The notes under the pieces were generated by a model. It was given only the letters and a program-made list of their open reading frames with translations. It was not told the DNA's origin and did not search any database. A stretch of DNA of 38,764 bases from the NCBI GenBank assembly GCA_938036655.1, contig CALHQS010000028.1, forward strand, positions 1-38,764. Direction: 5' to 3'. Positions 1 through 7,886 of the stretch are shown here, in pieces (positions within the stretch are counted from its first letter, which is position 1; the number at the start of each line of letters is the position of its first letter). This DNA is from an uncultured Candidatus Altimarinota bacterium (GTDB taxonomy: Bacteria; Patescibacteriota; Gracilibacteria; BD1-5; UBA2023). The position numbers and the translations under genes were made by a program.

Positions 1-128
1 TGTATAAGCTATAAAAATACCTAATTTCTTTATAAGAAAATTTATTTATGAAATAATATTTTACAATTTTAGTATATCAAAGTTATTTATATTTTGTAAT
101 TTTTAAGTAATTCTTCCCAAAATTTTTA

Positions 129-156
129 TTGCCAAACAATTTTTTTTCTGTATAAT
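129..156 (+). promoter_or_regulatory. Sigma70-type promoter of smpB-rsmF
   Basis: TTGCCA (129-134), a 16-bp spacer and a perfect TATAAT (151-156). Only 9 bases separate the -10 box from the smpB ATG at 166, so transcription should start within a few bases of the start codon. The rest of 1-128 is AT-rich and holds nothing I recognise. Confidence 0.7.
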
Positions 157-165
157 CAGGAAAAT

Positions 166-615
166 ATGAAAACATTCGAACGAAAAGGCATTATTCAAAA
201 CAAAAAAGCCCTGTTTGATTACGAGATTTTGGAGGAACTCGATGCGGGGATTATTTTGTTTGGTCCGGAGGTTAAAAGCTTGCGCGCGGGGCAGGCGAAT
301 CTGAAGGGGTCATATGTGACGCTTCATTCGGGGCGTCCAATTTTGGTTGGTGCACACATTGCCGAATATGCTCGCAATACGAATAAAAAAATTGATCCCA
401 AGCGCGAGCGCGAACTTTTGCTTTCCAAAAAGGAAACCTTACATCTTTCACAAAAAATCAAAGAAATGGGCGCAACACTTATTGTCAAAGAAATTTTGAG
501 CGTTGGAAATCTTTTTAAGGCGCGATTGGCGCTTGCTAAGGGGCGTAAAAAATGGCAAAAAAAACAAGTTCTCAAGGAGCGAGACTTGTCGCGCGAAGTT
601 CGTAAATTTTATTAA
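166..615 (+). CDS. smpB: SsrA-binding protein SmpB
   Basis: SmpB binds tmRNA and brings it to stalled ribosomes for trans-translation in the cytoplasm. The 149-residue product has the family's usual length and order. The N-terminal part includes NKKALFDYEILEELDAGI and GPEVKSLRAGQANLKGSYV. The end is basic, with AKGRKKWQKKQ and a tail KERDLSREVRKFY that is expected to become helical on the ribosome. The ATG at 166 is the only sensible start and sits right behind a strong promoter. The gene has no in-frame UGA and stops with UAA. rsmF follows after 3 bases, so the two probably share an mRNA. Identity is secure from the protein sequence. Confidence 0.97.
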   Translation: MKTFERKGIIQNKKALFDYEILEELDAGIILFGPEVKSLRAGQANLKGSYVTLHSGRPILVGAHIAEYARNTNKKIDPKRERELLLSKKETLHLSQKIKEMGATLIVKEILSVGNLFKARLALAKGRKKWQKKQVLKERDLSREVRKFY

Positions 616-618
616 AAT

Positions 619-1944
619 ATGTTAAATCAACGATTTTGTCAGTATTTTCAGGAAAAATTTTTTGAAAACGATGATGAAAATTTTCAGAAATTTTTGAATA
701 CTATCGAAAAGCCAATTTTGCGAACTATTCGCATAAAACCAGGGAAAGAAAAAGTGGTTCGTGAACGCTTGGAACAGGATGGTTGGATTTTGAATCCTAC
801 GGAAATTCCGCGAATGTATCAGATGGATCGCCGTGCGGATTTTAATCCATTGGAGCGTCGTCTTGGTATGACGATGGATCACTTGGTAGGGAATTTTTAT
901 ATTCAGGAATTGGCTGCGGCTCATCCAGTAAATCTTTTGGCTGATGGACGCATTCATCACGAGGAATTTTTAATTCTCGATATGGCATCGTCTCCTGGGG
1001 GCAAAACAACACAATTGGCGGAATATTTTCCGAATAGTTTTATTGTAGCCAATGAACCGAGTCGAGAGCGCATTCCACAATTGCTTCAAAATCTCGAACG
1101 AATGCATACGCCAAATGTTGCGATTACGCTCTATCCTGGACAGCAATGGCGACATTTTCATGAAATTTTTGATCGAATTTTGCTTGATGCGCCGTGTTCT
1201 GGTGAAGGTACGCTCTACAAAGGGACAGACGCGGTGAAAAATTGGCATATCAAAAGTATTCGACAAATCGCGAATTTGCAGAAAAAATTGATTGTTTCGG
1301 CCTTGGCTGCACTCAAAGTCGGCGGTGAAATGGTCTACTCAACTTGTGCGCTCAATGATCTTGAAAATGAGGGGATTTTGGCTTATATTTCAGAAAAATA
1401 TGGTGAGAAGATTGAGATTATTTTTCAGAAAAAATTTTGGCCGCACATTGATCAGACTGGGGGATTTTTTATGACAAAAATTGTCAAAAAAGCATCAATT
1501 ATCGATGATATAGCATCAGAAAAACTGAAAAATTTTAATGCCGAAATTAAAAAATTTTCTAAAAAATTTGGCAATTTTTCTCTTCGGGATGGGATTACAA
1601 ATTTTTCTCATCGTGATAAAATTTTGGCCGTAAAAAATGCTCATATTGTGGCGCCTTTTCTTGAAAAAATGTATTTTATGCGACTGGGTGAGACAATTGG
1701 ATTTTGGGAAAATAACCAATTTTTTCCCAATGCACGCGCATATCGAGACTTACAAATTGAGAATTTTTCCAAAATTTCTCTTCAAAATGAAAAAGAACTC
1801 GATTTTTATCTTCGTGGTGGAATGCTTGAATGCGATGAAGATTGATATTTTTTGATTCAGTATGCCAATGAAACTTTGTCATTAGAAAATGCAAAAAATG
1901 GTATTATTGAAAATACTTTCCCAAAAGATTGGCTTCGACGCTAA
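619..1944 (+). CDS. rsmF: RsmF/NSUN-type 16S rRNA (cytosine-C5) methyltransferase
   Basis: Predicted SAM-dependent enzyme that methylates C5 of a cytosine in 16S rRNA. The SAM-binding SSPGGKTT lies near residues 123-130. The two cysteines of the family are in DAPCSGEG (about 193) and STCAL (about 242). Read with the standard code it would stop at a UGA at 1843-1845. Reading that codon as glycine adds 33 residues with a typical RsmF ending (KNGIIENTFPKDWLRR) and a UAA at 1942-1944, giving 441 residues. The extension is one of the clearest single-gene signs of UGA recoding here. The gene starts 3 bases after smpB. The exact target base is not visible; a related RsmB-type role is less likely given the C-terminal domain. 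Confidence 0.9.
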
Positions 1945-2070
1945 TCTTTTTTCTTATTGCTAAAATTAGCAATAAATTTTATAAATACAAATTTTTGCAA
2001 TAAGTGTTTTAAATTTTTTGAAAACCTTTATTTAAAAGGAAAAATAATTACTAATTTTTGCAATAATAAA
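1945..2070. repeat. AT-rich spacer with a short inverted and a direct repeat
   Basis: This noncoding stretch holds a near-perfect inverted repeat ATTGCTAAAATTAGCAAT (1956-1973) and two copies of AATTTTTGCAATAA (1990-2003 and 2053-2066). A weak hairpin with CCTTT/AAAGG arms lies at 2025-2039. It lies between convergent genes, so it may only be extra termination structure. No RNA family is recognised. Confidence 0.4.
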
Positions 2071-2093
2071 AAATCTCCAGAAACTTGGAGATT
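2071..2093. terminator. Bidirectional intrinsic terminator
   Basis: Hairpin with arms AAATCTCC / GGAGATTT and an 8-base loop, followed by a run of T on the + strand and preceded by A-runs that serve the - strand. It lies between rsmF (+) and the small - strand gene that ends at 2097. Confidence 0.8.
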
Positions 2094-2096
2094 TTT

Positions 2097-2546
2097 TTAG
2101 TTTTCAAGAATGGAGCTGATCTTATCTTTTACCTTTTTTGAATATCGATCACTCAAAGAATGAAGCACGATAATTCCTGACAAAATTCTTTGAATTTGTG
2201 TTATTTTTTCTTGAGGTTCTTCATCTGACAAATCATTTTTTTTGAGATTTTCGAGCATTTGATCAATATTTTCATTCCACATTACTTCCGCTTCAAAATT
2301 GAAATTTTCATCGGCAATCTGCCCACCTTTTTCTGGAAATTTCAGCCCAGAAAGAGCAGAAAACGGCTTCGTTGCGACAAGATTTTTCATATTATCAACA
2401 TTTTGATAAATATATTCCTTTTCGTGATCAGAAAAACCACTAAAATTTTGGGCACTTTCAGTGGCGAATTGTTCAATGGAAGTTTCTAATTCTGCTCGGT
2501 TGTAATTTCGGTTATGATTCGATGAAGAATTGTGAGAGCGCGTCAT
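2097..2546 (-). CDS. Hypothetical small soluble protein
   Basis: 149 residues, no family recognised. The first 20 residues are rich in Ser, Asn and Arg. The remainder looks helical and charged, with a pattern suggesting short amphipathic helices (NIDQMLENLKKNDLSDEE, then QEKITQIQRILSGIIVLHSL). There is no signal peptide or membrane segment. The ATG at 2546 lies inside the 3' end of the UPF0489 gene, and the two genes overlap by 61 bases in different frames, so translation is probably coupled. It is the last gene of the gmk operon, ends in UAA and is followed by a terminator. The overlapping start lowers certainty about the exact N-terminus. Confidence 0.6.
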   Translation of the reverse strand: MTRSHNSSSNHNRNYNRAELETSIEQFATESAQNFSGFSDHEKEYIYQNVDNMKNLVATKPFSALSGLKFPEKGGQIADENFNFEAEVMWNENIDQMLENLKKNDLSDEEPQEKITQIQRILSGIIVLHSLSDRYSKKVKDKISSILEN

Positions 2547-3235
2547 TGTTCGATAAAATAAGGACTGGTACAGATTGTAACATATTTCACTTTTTTTAGC
2601 AAATTTTTGATACAGGCAATTTTTTTATTATCGTCGATATGACTCAGATCGGGCGAGAAAAAATCCAGATCCAGATTGAGAACGCTATTTTTGGCTGGCG
2701 TATAATCAAGATTTTCGTCAAGTTGAAATTCATTTTCGATGCGAATCATTTTTCCGACGATGCCCGCACGCTGCGCTGGGACGATGTAATTTCCGACATT
2801 GCACGAAAAATTCGTAAAATCCCACGCATATTCGAGGTTTTTCATCTCCTTGGGATCAAAAATATTTTCATTTTCCCACAAATCTGAGTGTTCGTCGATA
2901 TGAATGAGCTCAAAATTTGGTTCCAAAATCCCTCATTGAATGGCTTCACACCAGAAAAAAAGTGCATGATTATGATTGTCAAAAACGACGATTTCAGGAA
3001 GATCGGGAAGGGAAATGTTGACAAAATTTTCGAGCCCAAAACAGGATTTGAGTTTACCATTTTCCACTTCTTCAAAAACCATATTTTTCTCAGAAATGAC
3101 CACATCGTCAATCGTTCAAAAAATCCGCTTCGGAATGATGAGAGACGGATTTTTTCAAAGAATTTTCGCACGCACTTCGTACGAAAGCGCGTTATTTCCA
3201 AGATTTTGTGTGAAATGATAGGGATTTTTATACAT
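2486..3235 (-). CDS. UPF0489 family protein (arginase-like fold)
   Basis: 249 residues once four in-frame UGA codons are read as glycine; with the standard code only fragments appear. Family marks are VVFDNHNHALFFW, LIHIDEHSDLW, LNLDLDFFSPDL and TICTSPYFIEQ. Together these resemble the UPF0489 (human C5orf22-like) proteins, whose aspartates and histidines recall ureohydrolase metal sites. The biochemical function is unknown. The ATG at 3235 overlaps the last bases of gmk by 8 bp. The 3' end runs 61 bases into the next gene and stops at UAG (2486-2488). The family call is by motif memory, not by a search. Confidence 0.8.
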
Positions 3236-3794
3236 TGTCAGAAAAAATCTTAACGAGATGATTTTGTGCTATTTCTAGGTCGTCGTTGAGAATTTGAATG
3301 TCGTAAAAATCCTTCTGTTGAAGTTCTTCAAGCGCTGTGTTGAGACGAATTTCGTATTGTTCAGGCGTCTCAGTTCCGCGAGATGAGAGGCGTTTTTTGA
3401 GTTCATCGATAGATGGCGGCAAGAGAAAAATTGTTTTTACCTTGTATCATTTTTTCTCCAAAACTGGCTTAATGTAGACCATCCCTTGTGGCTCGATGAT
3501 GTAGAGAGGATTTTTATTTTTACTCAAAATTCGATCCAATTCAGAAAAAGTGGATCCATAGAGATTTGTATGAACGGTCGCATATTCGATAAAATCTCAT
3601 GCCGCGATTTTTGCTTCAAAATCAGTACGAGACAAAAAATGATAGTCTACGCCATTCGTTTCGCCAGGACGAATATCGCGAGAAGTTGCGGTAATAATTT
3701 TGGCAATGTGAGGCACTCGATGTTCAATTTTGTGCCAAATTGTGGTTTTTCCAACGCCTGCCGGCCCAGAAAGGATAAAAATAGTTTTATTCAT
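3228..3794 (-). CDS. gmk: Guanylate kinase
   Basis: Phosphorylates GMP (and dGMP) to GDP with ATP. The 188-residue product has P-loop GPAGVGKTT at residues 10-18 and the GMP-binding stretch TATSRDIRPGETNGVDYHF. Further family segments are YIIEPQG, where many relatives have a LDID-type motif, and IFLLPPSIDELKKRLSSRGT with the lid arginines. Two UGAs read as glycine join pieces that the standard code splits. It is the first gene of a three-gene, overlapping - strand operon behind a good promoter. Length is slightly short for the family. Confidence is high. Confidence 0.93.
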
Positions 3795-3811
3795 AATAAT
3801 TTTTTCGCTAA

Positions 3812-3839
3812 ATTATATGAAAAAACCAAGAAAAATCAA
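3812..3839 (-). promoter_or_regulatory. Promoter of the gmk operon
   Basis: On the - strand: TTGATT (3839-3834), 16-bp spacer, perfect TATAAT (3817-3812), 17 bases before the gmk ATG. It is divergent from the promoter of the VanZ-like gene. Confidence 0.7.
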
Positions 3840-3898
3840 ATACATTTTTGAGATTATTTTATTACTATTTTTATAGTAAATATTTTTCAAATTTTCTT

Positions 3899-3926
3899 TT
3901 GACAAAAATTCAACAAACAATAAGAT
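3899..3926 (+). promoter_or_regulatory. Promoter of the VanZ-like gene
   Basis: Perfect TTGACA (3899-3904), 16-bp spacer, TAAGAT (3921-3926). A second possible -10, TAATAT, lies at 3949-3954, 7 bases before the ATG. Confidence 0.6.
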
Positions 3927-3961
3927 GAGAGTGTGCGATTTTAATCTTTAATATTGCGAGT

Positions 3962-4534
3962 ATGATTTTTGAATCTCATGTATTGGTGCTTTTTGTGGTG
4001 GGAATTATTGAAATTATTGTGTTATTTTTGTGGTGGCAAAAACGCATTACGGCCAGTTCTGTTCTTGGGCTAAGTAGTGCGTTGTATCTTCTTTCTATCA
4101 TTATTATTAAGTTTCCGCTTTATAATGGCTTGCATATGACCACTGCACCTACCATGCAATGGGAATTATTTGAAACCATGCGATTTTATATTGCTTGGAA
4201 GGATATTTCCGTTGTATTCTTTCAAATTCTTGGGCGCGCAGTCATTTACATTCCAGCGGGATTTTTAATATTTGCATGGCTTCGAAAAATACCGTTTCTC
4301 GGGTTTGTCGGAGCGATTCTTTTTCCTGTTTTGATTGAATTTTTGCGCTTTTGACGCAATATGATGATGTGGGAGCAAACTGGATTTTCGTGGGGACAAC
4401 ATTTTATTTTAGATAATATTTTTTTCGGAGTCTTGGGGAGTGTTTTTGGTTTTTTGTGTTATTTTGTTTTTGAATCGCTGATTCGTTCGAATTTTTTTGG
4501 TGCAACTTTTCATTTTTTGAAAAAATCCCATTAA
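3962..4534 (+). CDS. VanZ-like integral membrane protein
   Basis: 190 residues with about five hydrophobic helices. One in-frame UGA at 4352-4354 (Gly) separates the two parts seen with the standard code. The C-terminal part reads DNIFFGVLGSVFGFL, close to the usual VanZ-like ending in which an acidic residue and Asn precede a final Gly-rich helix. The Arg just after the UGA, following the hydrophobic ILFPVLIEFLRF, also fits. VanZ-like proteins sit in the cytoplasmic membrane. Apart from a link to teicoplanin resistance in one case, their role is unclear, and no resistance should be inferred here. It is a single-gene unit before the L10 leader. Confidence 0.7.
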
Positions 4535-4539
4535 AAAAT

Positions 4540-4566
4540 TTGACAAATATTTTTTTTCTATATAAT
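4540..4566 (+). promoter_or_regulatory. Promoter of rplJL
   Basis: TTGACA (4540-4545) and TATAAT (4561-4566), 15-bp spacer, immediately upstream of the predicted L10 leader RNA. Both hexamers match consensus, as expected for ribosomal protein genes. Confidence 0.75.
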
Positions 4567-4575
4567 ACAGTCATT

Positions 4576-4674
4576 CTATCGTAGACAGCAGGGAAGCAAT
4601 AGCTTTCAAATTCCTGCCGAGATGGACAAATAGTTATGGCTCATTCGGAGGCTTCTATTTTGTTCGTACGATAG
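4576..4674 (+). ncRNA. Ribosomal protein L10 leader (autoregulatory mRNA element)
   Basis: The 5' untranslated region of rplJ begins with CTATCGTA (4576-4583), which pairs perfectly with TACGATAG (4667-4674) to close a multi-helix domain. Just inside are AGACAGCAGG and, after a loop, CCTGCCGAGATGG. These resemble the conserved bases of the L10 leader, in which the L10-L12 complex binds a kink-turn and lowers expression of its own operon. Position directly between promoter and rplJ supports this. A covariance-model search was not possible. Confidence 0.75.
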
Positions 4675-4730
4675 TGCGAGTTTTTTATTTTTGCGCTATC
4701 TATCCGAAATATTTCTTTAAAAATTTTATT

Positions 4731-5315
4731 ATGGCAGTTTCAAAAGCACGAAAAGTTGAACAATTGGCTCAACTTGAAGCACACTTGAAGGAAGCAAAAT
4801 CAGTTGGTTTCACTTCTAACACAAAAATCACAGTAGCGGAAGTAACAGCTATTAAACGCGATTTGATTCCTCACAATGCAATCTACTTGACAGCGAAAAA
4901 AACTTTGATTCGTATCGCTTTCAAAAATGTATTTGGTCTTGATCTTGATATTGAAACTCTTCCTGGTCAGGTTGCTATGGTGATCGCAAAAGAAGATGCG
5001 ATTACTCCACTTGGTGTAGTAAATAAATACGCAAGCCAGAAAGACTGGAAAAAGGCTCAAAAACTTACCTTCGTTGGTGGTTACTTTGAGGAAAAAATTG
5101 TTGACGCTGATTCAATCCGCAAGATTGCGTCTCTTCCTTCTCGCGAAGTACTTCTTGCAAAACTTCTTGGCTCAATGATGGCTCCACTTTCTTCTTTGGC
5201 TCGTTTCTTCGATGCGGCAAAAAAAGATTTGGAAGCAAAAAATCTTTCTACTGTGAAGGATTTGGAAGTTCCTGTAACTGCAGAAGAAACTCCAGCTGAA
5301 GAAAAAGCTGAATAA
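4731..5315 (+). CDS. rplJ: 50S ribosomal protein L10
   Basis: L10 forms the base of the ribosomal stalk and carries the L7/L12 dimers. The 194-residue protein starts MAVSKARKVEQLAQLEAHL, with the family's KNTL-like patch present as TAKKTLIRIAF and the central TFVGGYFEE. The C-terminal helix that holds L12 is followed by a Glu/Ala-rich tail ending in AEEKAE. A longer frame from 4674 exists, but the ATG at 4731 gives the family start and leaves the leader RNA noncoding. There is no in-frame UGA, as in other highly expressed genes here. No Shine-Dalgarno is visible ahead of the start. rplL follows in the same operon. Confidence 0.96.
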   Translation: MAVSKARKVEQLAQLEAHLKEAKSVGFTSNTKITVAEVTAIKRDLIPHNAIYLTAKKTLIRIAFKNVFGLDLDIETLPGQVAMVIAKEDAITPLGVVNKYASQKDWKKAQKLTFVGGYFEEKIVDADSIRKIASLPSREVLLAKLLGSMMAPLSSLARFFDAAKKDLEAKNLSTVKDLEVPVTAEETPAEEKAE

Positions 5316-5330
5316 TTTTCTTTTCGTATT

Positions 5331-5368
5331 CTGCTCACTCCGGTGGGCAGGCACGAGATGAAAATCTC
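5331..5368 (+). promoter_or_regulatory. Two hairpins between rplJ and rplL
   Basis: CTGCTCAC/GTGGGCAG with a 4-base loop (5331-5350) is followed by GAGAT/ATCTC with a GAAA loop (5355-5368). Neither has a U-tract, so they are not plain terminators. They may be processing or stability elements that help set the higher L12:L10 ratio; that role is inference. Confidence 0.5.
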
Positions 5369-5399
5369 TTAAATGTATTTATTTCTAACTTTTAAAATT

Positions 5400-5780
5400 A
5401 TGTCTGAACTTTCAGCAAACGCTACAAAAGTTATGGAACTCGTAGAAGGTCTAACTATCGTAGAACTTGCAGATCTCGTTTCTGCTATGGAAGAAAAATT
5501 TGGTGTTTCTGCTGCTGCTCCAGTTGCTGTAGTAGCTGGTGGTGCTGCCGCTGGTGGTGATGATGAAGAAAAATCTTCATTCACTGTTATGCTTACATCT
5601 GCAGGTGCTCAGAAAATCGCTGTTATTAAGGTTATCCGCGAACTTACAGGTCTTGGACTTGGTGAAGCGAAAGCTCTTGCTGACAACGGTGGAGAACTTA
5701 AAAAAGATGTTAAAAAAGAAGAAGCAGAAAAAATCAAGGCTGATCTTGAAGCTGCTGGTGCTTCTGTTGAATTGAAATAA
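5400..5780 (+). CDS. rplL: 50S ribosomal protein L7/L12
   Basis: 126-residue stalk protein that recruits and stimulates translational GTPases. The N-terminal dimerisation domain reads TIVELADLVSAMEEKFGVSA. It is followed by an Ala/Gly/Val hinge and the C-terminal domain with KIAVIKVIRELTGLGLGEAK, the factor-binding helix region. The ATG at 5400 gives MSELSANATK; a longer frame from 5373 would add nine unlikely residues. There is no in-frame UGA, and codon use is biased (GCT, GTT, CTT), as for a highly expressed gene. A terminator follows at once. Identity is certain. Confidence 0.98.
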   Translation: MSELSANATKVMELVEGLTIVELADLVSAMEEKFGVSAAAPVAVVAGGAAAGGDDEEKSSFTVMLTSAGAQKIAVIKVIRELTGLGLGEAKALADNGGELKKDVKKEEAEKIKADLEAAGASVELK

Positions 5781-5787
5781 TTCTCCA

Positions 5788-5811
5788 AATCTCTCCGAAA
5801 GTGGGAGATTT
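5788..5811 (+). terminator. Terminator of rplJL
   Basis: AAATCTCTC / GGGAGATTT stem (one G-U pair) around a C-GAAA-GT loop, followed by TTTTTT. It directly follows the rplL stop. Confidence 0.85.
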
Positions 5812-5872
5812 TTTATGTCCATTTTTTTCTACTTTTGAATATAATTTTGAAGATATACTTTAATTTAAAGAC

Positions 5873-5980
5873 ATGGATTTTGAGAAAATTTTTTCTGAAA
5901 TGAAACAAATTTGAGTTACAGAAAATATAGTTCCAATCGAGAGGAAAGAAGAGCTTTCAAAAGAACTAGAAATTTTCTAA
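5873..5980 (+). CDS. Possible small ORF, 35 codons
   Basis: An ATG at 5873 opens a 35-residue frame with one in-frame UGA (Gly in KQIGVTENIV) and a UAA at 5978-5980. The product is charged and helical-looking, with no recognised family. It is the only candidate gene in 5781-6041. It could be a remnant or chance frame, since nothing but context and one plausible glycine supports it. Confidence 0.3.
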
Positions 5981-6041
5981 AAAAATCGATTTTATGAGAA
6001 AATAAACTATACTAAAAATATGATTCTTTAAAATGTAAAAA

Positions 6042-6407
6042 ATGAAAAAATTTACAAATATTACAACTGGAATTACTGTTTCTAATTTTGAAAAATCGCT
6101 AGAATGGTATAAAAAATGGCTTTGAGAGCCAAGTGCAATGCCTATGGAAGACCTTGCAGAATGGGAAATAATGCCAAATGCTTTGATTGGTGTTTGAGCT
6201 GGAGAAAATATTCAAACAGCTGATGTTATTATTTGAGTAGAAAATTTAGTTGAATATAGAGAAAAATTAAAATCTTTATGAATTGAAGTTTGAGAAATAA
6301 TGGATTATGGATTTGTATTTTGTGCTACAATTCTTGATCCAGATGGAAATAAAATAACATTTACAGAAGAGAAGAAATAAAAAAAATCTTGAAAAAGAAA
6401 AAAATAA
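6042..6407 (+). CDS. VOC-fold (glyoxalase/bleomycin-resistance-like) protein
   Basis: 121 residues, invisible with the standard code because five UGAs interrupt it. With UGA=Gly it starts MKKFTNITTGITVSNFEKS, followed by LEWYKKWLGEP. It ends in VENLVEYREKLKSLGIEV and TILDPDGNKITF, the usual layout of a single VOC domain: beta strand, F-x-W/Y helix, then the DPDGN turn. The substrate is unknown; these proteins include lyases, dioxygenases and drug-binding proteins. After KITF the frame runs on for 14 basic residues to UAA at 6405-6407. One fewer T at 6360-6363 would instead give TEEKK and a stop at 6380, so the exact C-terminus deserves care. It converges with pyk across a shared terminator. 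Confidence 0.75.
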
Positions 6408-6430
6408 AATCCCCAAATAGGGGATTTTTT
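6407..6430. terminator. Bidirectional terminator between the VOC gene and pyk
   Basis: AAATCCCC / GGGGATTT stem with loop AAATA and T-run on the + strand; A-run upstream serves pyk on the - strand. Confidence 0.85.
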
Positions 6431-7835
6431 AGAGTGTTACAACTTTCATTTCTGGCGCGGATTCTTGATTAGCATTTCCATCAATCAAAACTACAATCGT
6501 GTCGCCTTTTTTTAAAATAAATTTTTCCAAAAGATAATTTTTTGCGATTTCAAGATGCTGAGCATTGTTGCTTTCTTCAATCAAAATAGGATTCACACCA
6601 TAATGAAGTGCGAGATTTTTCACCGTTGCATCAGAAAAAGTAAATGCGTATACGGGCTGTTCAGGGCGAAGTGCGGCCGCTGTTTTTCCCATAAATCCCG
6701 TATGTGTAAACACTACAATTGCTTTGGCGTCAATTTTATCAGCCAAGTAGAGACTCATGCGAATTACTTCTTTTTTGTTTTCGTCAATTCCAATTGTTCG
6801 TACAAAATGTTGATGAGAATTATCAGTTGTTTCTTCTGTGTATGTAATAATTTTTCGCATCATTGTCACAGCTTCAACAGGATATTTTCCAATCGCAGAT
6901 TCGCCAGAAAGCATCGTTGCATCGGCACTTTGCTTCACAGCATTGTGAACATCTGTGAGTTCCGCACGAGTGGGTGTTGGGTTATCAATCATTGATTCGA
7001 GCATATTTGTTGCTACAATCACTGGTTTTCCGGCGAGCAAACATTTTTTTACAATCATTTCCTGAACGGAAGGAAGTTGTTCCATTGGTACTTGTGCGCC
7101 CAAATCTCCGCGAGCCACCATGATTCCGTCTGCCTCCATGATAATTTCATCAACTTTTTCCACTGCATCGAGTGTTTCAATTTTGGCGATAACAGGAATT
7201 TTTGGAGCATTAATTTCGTGCAAAAAAGCTCGATATTCCTGAATGTGTGATTTATCACGCACAAAACTCATTGCCACCAAGTGAATTCCATTTTCGATTC
7301 CAAACTGAATATGATATTTGTCAATATCTGTCAAACCAGGGAATTTGAGCGTAATTCCGGGAAGATTGATATGGCGCCGACTTTTAATCGTGTAGCTGTG
7401 GTGTGCATAACAGACCAGGTGATCAGAATTTTTTTCCTGAATGCTGAGTGACAAAAGCCCACAGTCCACATCGATGAGATTACCAACTTGCTCATCCATA
7501 ATAGTGTATGGGTAGTCCGAAACAAGGCGCTTCTCAAATTTGTCAGCAAATTCTGGAATTGTTACGATCACTGTATCGCCAGCCTTTACTTCAAGCGGAT
7601 TATCCATGAGAGTAGTTCGGATTTCTGGGCCTTTCGTGTCGAGCATGATGGAAAAATTGGTTTTTCCTGAGTTGTTGAGTTCCGTGATAGTGTTTACTTT
7701 TCGTAAAAACTCTTCCTCATCAAAATGAGAACAATTGATGCGTGCGATGTTTGCACCTGCCTGATAGAGTTTTTCAAGAATTTCTGGTGATTCGCTTGCT
7801 GGGCCAATGGTGGCAATAATTTTCGTTTGTTTCAT
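6429..7835 (-). CDS. pyk: Pyruvate kinase
   Basis: Last step of glycolysis: phosphoenolpyruvate plus ADP gives pyruvate plus ATP. The 468-residue product has KIIATIGPASESPE at the start, ARINCSHF, and the catalytic-lysine strand IPVIAKIETLDAVEKVDEI. The signature MVARGDLGAQVPMEQLP follows, with nucleotide/metal neighbours ATNMLESMI and TMLSGESAIGKYP. The C-terminal allosteric-type domain is present (AIVVFTHTGFMGKTAAALRP). Length is normal. It contains no in-frame UGA. It is the only glycolytic gene in the window and appears to be transcribed alone, ending at a bidirectional terminator. Confidence 0.97.
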   Translation of the reverse strand: MKQTKIIATIGPASESPEILEKLYQAGANIARINCSHFDEEEFLRKVNTITELNNSGKTNFSIMLDTKGPEIRTTLMDNPLEVKAGDTVIVTIPEFADKFEKRLVSDYPYTIMDEQVGNLIDVDCGLLSLSIQEKNSDHLVCYAHHSYTIKSRRHINLPGITLKFPGLTDIDKYHIQFGIENGIHLVAMSFVRDKSHIQEYRAFLHEINAPKIPVIAKIETLDAVEKVDEIIMEADGIMVARGDLGAQVPMEQLPSVQEMIVKKCLLAGKPVIVATNMLESMIDNPTPTRAELTDVHNAVKQSADATMLSGESAIGKYPVEAVTMMRKIITYTEETTDNSHQHFVRTIGIDENKKEVIRMSLYLADKIDAKAIVVFTHTGFMGKTAAALRPEQPVYAFTFSDATVKNLALHYGVNPILIEESNNAQHLEIAKNYLLEKFILKKGDTIVVLIDGNANQESAPEMKVVTL

Positions 7836-7886
7836 AAAAAATTTTAAAAAATGGATTGTAATGAAAAAATCATTTTCTTCAAGTTT

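Noticed and set aside
2259..3253. + strand ORFs opposite the gmk/UPF0489 genes
   Set aside because: They are antisense shadows with no family signal. The - strand frames give recognised motifs across the same bases.
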